A DNA stretch of 9,679 nucleotides from Euzebyaceae bacterium (GTDB lineage Bacteria > Actinomycetota > Nitriliruptoria > Euzebyales > Egibacteraceae). The notes beneath the pieces were generated by a model. It was not told the DNA's origin and ran no database searches. It saw nothing but the letters and a program-made list of their open reading frames with translations. Where the stretch lies: the NCBI GenBank assembly GCA_013696915.1, contig JACCXR010000456.1:1-9679 (forward strand), given 5' to 3'. Shown here piece after piece: positions 6,777 through 9,679 of this stretch; position 1 is the stretch's first letter, and each line of letters begins with the position of its first letter. Position numbers and translations under genes: made by a program.

Positions 6777-7709
6777 GTGGCCGGGCAGACCTCAACCGCC
6801 CCGGCGGGCGTCGCCGCGCGGCGCCCGCCGGAACCCGATCGCCGGCGCGGGGCGGCGCGCGCGCAGCTGCTGCCCTACTGGCTGGTGCTGCCCACCCTGC
6901 TGTACGTCGTGGCCTTCTTCGCATGGCCCATGGTCCAGGCGTTCGGGCTCGCCTTCCTCGGCGAGGACGGCGGCCCGACGCTCGAGCACGTCCGCACGAT
7001 GGTCGGCGACGTGCAGTTCACGAGCGCGCTCACCTTCACGCTCCTCCTGCTGGTCGTGATCCTGCCGGTCCAGTTCGCGGTCGCGCTGACGATGGCGCTG
7101 CTGGTCAACAACACCCGGCTGCGCGCCCGCGGGCTGTTCCTCTACATCTACGCCCTGCCGCTGGCGGTGTCGGAGCTGGCCGCCGGCATCGTGTGGTTCG
7201 CGATCTTCACCCAGCAGGGCTACCTGAACTCGGTGCTCGAGCGCGTCGGCCTGATCGACGTGCCCTTCATCTGGCTCGACTACCGCGCCCCGGAGCAGCT
7301 GCTGCTCGCGGTCGTGCTGGCCGAGGTGTGGCGCGCGACCTCGTTCGTGATGATCATCCTGGTCGCGGGCCTGCAGGGCATCCCGCGCGACTACCTCGAG
7401 GCGGCCGAGGTCTTCGGCGCGGGGCTGCTGACCCGCGTCCGCAGGGTGATCCTGCCGATGCTCAAGCCCAGCATCCAGGTGGCGCTGATCTTCCGCACCA
7501 TCCTCGCGTTCCAGGTGTTCGCCACCGTCATCGCCCTGACCGGGCGCGGCGCGACGGTGCTCACCGCGGAGGCGTACCGCTGGCAGACCGACGTCCGCGA
7601 CCCGAACGTCGCCGCGGCCTACGCGGGACTGATCCTGCTGCTGTCGATCGTGTCCACGGCCGTCATTCTGCGGCTTACCCGCACGCCACCGGAGCAGAGG
7701 ATGGTATGA
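6777..7709 (+). CDS. ABC sugar permease, MalF/UgpA type (CUT1)
   Basis: A 310-residue integral membrane subunit of the importer. A polar, Arg-rich N-terminus (1-30) is followed by helices near 32-58, 82-110, 117-142, 172-198, 234-256 and 281-300. The cytoplasmic EAA loop is clear: E208-A209-A210, G214, and ILP at 225-227, the surface that docks on the ATPase. As in other CUT1 systems it should pair with the second permease to form the channel. The start is GTG at 6777, 6 nt after the lipoprotein stop; only a weak AGG lies upstream, so translation is probably coupled to the preceding gene. No later start would keep the first helix intact. The stop overlaps the next gene's ATG (ATGA, 7706-7709). 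Confidence 0.92.
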   Translation: MAGQTSTAPAGVAARRPPEPDRRRGAARAQLLPYWLVLPTLLYVVAFFAWPMVQAFGLAFLGEDGGPTLEHVRTMVGDVQFTSALTFTLLLLVVILPVQFAVALTMALLVNNTRLRARGLFLYIYALPLAVSELAAGIVWFAIFTQQGYLNSVLERVGLIDVPFIWLDYRAPEQLLLAVVLAEVWRATSFVMIILVAGLQGIPRDYLEAAEVFGAGLLTRVRRVILPMLKPSIQVALIFRTILAFQVFATVIALTGRGATVLTAEAYRWQTDVRDPNVAAAYAGLILLLSIVSTAVILRLTRTPPEQRMV

Positions 7710-8524
7710 GCGGCGAGTCGTCGGCACGGATGCGCACGATCCTGCTGCACGCGGGCGCGGTGGCCATGGCGCTGTGGATCCTCGTCCCGATCTACTTCAT
7801 CACCGCCGCGGCGTTCTCGACCCAGGAGGCGGTGTTCGGCTACCCCAAGCCGCTCGTGCCCCAGATTTCCACGGGCACACTCGAGTTCTTCCTCGGCGCG
7901 TCGGGGGTGCTGCCATCCTTTCGGCGCAGCGTCGTCGTGGCGTTCGTCACCCTGGGCCTCGCGGTGGCGATCGGCACCCCCGCCGGCTACGCGCTGGCGC
8001 GGTTCCGCTTCCGCGGCTCCGACACGTTCCGGCTGCTGATCGTGTCCACCCGCGCGTTCCCGATCGTGATCCTGTCGATCCCGCTCGCGGTGACCTTCAT
8101 CCGCTTCGGCATCGACGACAGCTCCTTCGGTCTCGCGCTGATGCACACCGCGCTGGCGTTGCCGTTCACGGTCCTGGTCACCTCCAGCGTCTTCGCCGGC
8201 ATCTCCGAGGAGCTGGAGGAGGCGGCGATGACGCTCGGGTGCAACCGGCTGACCGCCTTCCGCAAGGTCGTCCTGCCACTGGCCCTGCCGGGGCTCGCCG
8301 CCGCGGCCATCTTCACCTGGATCATCTCGTGGAACGAGGTCTTCGCCGCTTCGATCCTGACGCTGCGCAACCGCACGCTGCCCGCCCAGGTGCTCGCGGC
8401 GCTGACCCAGTCGCCGCTGCCGTTCCAGTTCGCCGGGGGCTTCGTCCTGCTGGCGCCGGCCCTGGTCGTGATCTTCGTGATCCGCAAGTACCTGTTCAGC
8501 CTGTGGGGCCGCGTGTCCCGCTAG
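7706..8524 (+). CDS. ABC sugar permease, MalG/UgpE type (CUT1)
   Basis: A 272-residue second membrane subunit. Helices lie near 12-36, 74-98, 109-134, 140-164, 195-217 and 242-264. The EAA loop has E172-A173-A174, G178 and LP at 190-191, with the typical spacing. YALARFRFRG (95-104) after helix 2 is characteristic of MalG-like permeases. ATG at 7706 overlaps the previous stop by four bases and is preceded by AGAGG with a 5-nt spacer inside the upstream gene, so the two subunits are translationally coupled. The frame is open far upstream (to 5399), but that part runs antiphase through the lipoprotein and first permease and is not coding. The ATPase gene follows after 29 nt. Confidence 0.93.
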   Translation: MSGESSARMRTILLHAGAVAMALWILVPIYFITAAAFSTQEAVFGYPKPLVPQISTGTLEFFLGASGVLPSFRRSVVVAFVTLGLAVAIGTPAGYALARFRFRGSDTFRLLIVSTRAFPIVILSIPLAVTFIRFGIDDSSFGLALMHTALALPFTVLVTSSVFAGISEELEEAAMTLGCNRLTAFRKVVLPLALPGLAAAAIFTWIISWNEVFAASILTLRNRTLPAQVLAALTQSPLPFQFAGGFVLLAPALVVIFVIRKYLFSLWGRVSR

Positions 8525-8553
8525 CGAGCTGACGTAGAGAGTCGGAGGAAGCG

Positions 8554-9639
8554 ATGGCCGAGGTCCGGTTCGAGCACGTCCGCAAGAAGTTCGGCCGCGA
8601 CGTCGTCGCGGTGGACGACGTCGACCTCACCGTCGAGGAGGGCGAGTTCGTCGTCCTGGTCGGCCCGTCCGGGTGCGGCAAGACGACGCTCCTGCGCTGC
8701 CTGGCCGGCCTCGAGCAGCTGAACGGCGGGCGCGTGTGGATCGGCGACCGCGACGTCACCAGCCTCCCCCCGCGCTCCCGGCGGATCGCGATGGTGTTCC
8801 AGAGCTACGCGGTGTTCCCGCACCTGAAGGTCGGCGACAACATCGCGTTCGGCCTGCGCATGCAGAAGGAGCAGGACGCCGAGATCAAGCGGCGGGTCGC
8901 CCAGGCCGCCGAGATGCTGCACATCGACCACCTGCTCGACCGCTACTCGGCGCAGCTGTCGGGGGGACAGCGCCAACGCGTCGCGGTGGCCAGGGCGATC
9001 GCCACGAAGGCCGACGTGCTGCTGATGGACGAGCCGCTGTCGAACCTGGACGCGCTGCTGCGGCTGGAGGCGCGCGCGGAGCTCAAGCGGCTCGTGCAGG
9101 AACTGGGCGTCACGACGATCTACGTGACCCACGACCAGATCGAGGCGCTGTCGATGGGTGACCGCATCGCGGTGATGGACGGCGGCCGGCTGGTGCAGGT
9201 CGACAGCCCGCTGACCGTGTACGACCACCCCGCGGACATCTTCGTCGGCAGCTTCATCGGCAACCCCCCGATGAACTTCGTCGAGGCCACGGTCGAGGCC
9301 GGCGACGGCACCCCCGTCGTGCGGCTGTCCGGCGGGTCGTTCCCCCTGCCGATCGACGACATCAGGCCATTGGCCGAGCGTGAGCTGATGCTCGGGATCC
9401 GGGCCGAGAACATCGAGGTCCGCAAGGAGCCCGGCGAGGCGCTGATCCGCGCCAGCGTGGTCGTGCTCGAGCCGCTCGGCTCGCACAACCTCCTCACGGT
9501 CAAGACCGGCAACGACGTCCTCAAGGTCGCCGCCCGCGCCGACCTGTTCCCCCCGCGCGACAGCGACGTGTGGCTACGCATCGACCCCGAGCGCATCCGC
9601 TGGATGGACCGCCAGAGCAGGGAGGCGATCGCGTCGTAG
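8554..9639 (+). CDS. ABC sugar importer ATPase, MalK/UgpC type
   Basis: A 361-residue nucleotide-binding subunit that powers the importer as a cytoplasmic dimer. Walker A is GPSGCGKTT (37-45), the Q-loop glutamine is Q83 in MVFQSYAVFPH, the signature is LSGGQ (135-139), Walker B is VLLMDE (155-160) with catalytic E160, the D-loop is SNLDA (163-167) and the switch histidine is H193. Residues from about 235 onward (NPPMNFVEA, then GIRAENIEV near 290-298) form the MalK-type OB/TOBE regulatory domain, so it belongs to the CUT1 class with both domains complete. GGAGG lies 5 nt before the ATG at 8554. MalK-like ATPases sometimes serve several importers, but here a dedicated copy sits with its own permeases. 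All catalytic residues are present. Confidence 0.95.
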   Translation: MAEVRFEHVRKKFGRDVVAVDDVDLTVEEGEFVVLVGPSGCGKTTLLRCLAGLEQLNGGRVWIGDRDVTSLPPRSRRIAMVFQSYAVFPHLKVGDNIAFGLRMQKEQDAEIKRRVAQAAEMLHIDHLLDRYSAQLSGGQRQRVAVARAIATKADVLLMDEPLSNLDALLRLEARAELKRLVQELGVTTIYVTHDQIEALSMGDRIAVMDGGRLVQVDSPLTVYDHPADIFVGSFIGNPPMNFVEATVEAGDGTPVVRLSGGSFPLPIDDIRPLAERELMLGIRAENIEVRKEPGEALIRASVVVLEPLGSHNLLTVKTGNDVLKVAARADLFPPRDSDVWLRIDPERIRWMDRQSREAIAS

Positions 9640-9653
9640 ACGGTGGCCGGACC

Positions 9654-9679
9654 ATGCCGTCGGCTGCCATGAAGACGGA
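9654..9679 (+). other. Possible start of a further gene, cut by the window edge
   Basis: After the ATPase stop, ATG codons at 9654 and 9669 share a frame, and only about eight codons are visible before the window ends. No strong ribosome site precedes either (GGTGGCCGG lies a few bases before the first). This could be the next operon gene or chance. Confidence 0.2.

Noticed and set aside
5399..7705. Upstream part of the open frame that contains the second permease
   Set aside because: It overlaps the lipoprotein and first permease in another frame and is Arg/Gly/Pro-rich. Membrane-protein sequence begins only at the ATG at 7706.

Overview
The window is very GC-rich, with compact genes, short gaps and G/C in most third codon positions. 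This fits a high-GC Gram-positive bacterium (Actinomycetota in the broad sense, possibly a deep branch). No marker gene is present, so the lineage is an inference from composition and gene style.

Layout: two transcription units diverge from a 182-bp control region (3832-4013). On the minus strand, reading leftward, are a regulator that joins a GntR-type winged helix to a solute-binding-protein-like domain (3831-2353), an MFS exporter of the EntS-like MFS_3 type with a C-terminal ABM-like domain (2316-664), and the first 208 codons of a flippase-like membrane protein that runs off the left edge (624-1). On the plus strand are a cytoplasmic GH63-type glycoside hydrolase resembling glucosylglycerate/mannosylglycerate hydrolase (4014-5354), a lipoprotein sugar-binding protein (5373-6770), two CUT1-type permeases (6777-7709 and 7706-8524, overlapping by ATGA) and a MalK/UgpC-type ATPase (8554-9639). 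The last 40 bases may hold the start of another gene. No gap exceeds 300 bases, and I saw no RNA gene, mobile element, CRISPR array or convincing terminator.

How they may work together: the lipoprotein captures a small glycoside outside the membrane, the two permeases and the ATPase import it intact, and the cytoplasmic hydrolase splits it. Motif positions in the hydrolase match those I recall for mycobacterial glucosylglycerate hydrolase, so glucosylglycerate or mannosylglycerate is the leading substrate guess. The divergent regulator has no signal peptide and so would sense a ligand in the cytoplasm with a domain of the same broad fold as the importer's binding protein.

The control region is the most structured non-coding stretch. 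It holds two facing promoter-like elements whose -10 boxes overlap, a 22-bp imperfect palindrome, and a perfect tandem duplication of a 16-bp unit. Together with the fused regulator, this is the part most worth testing.
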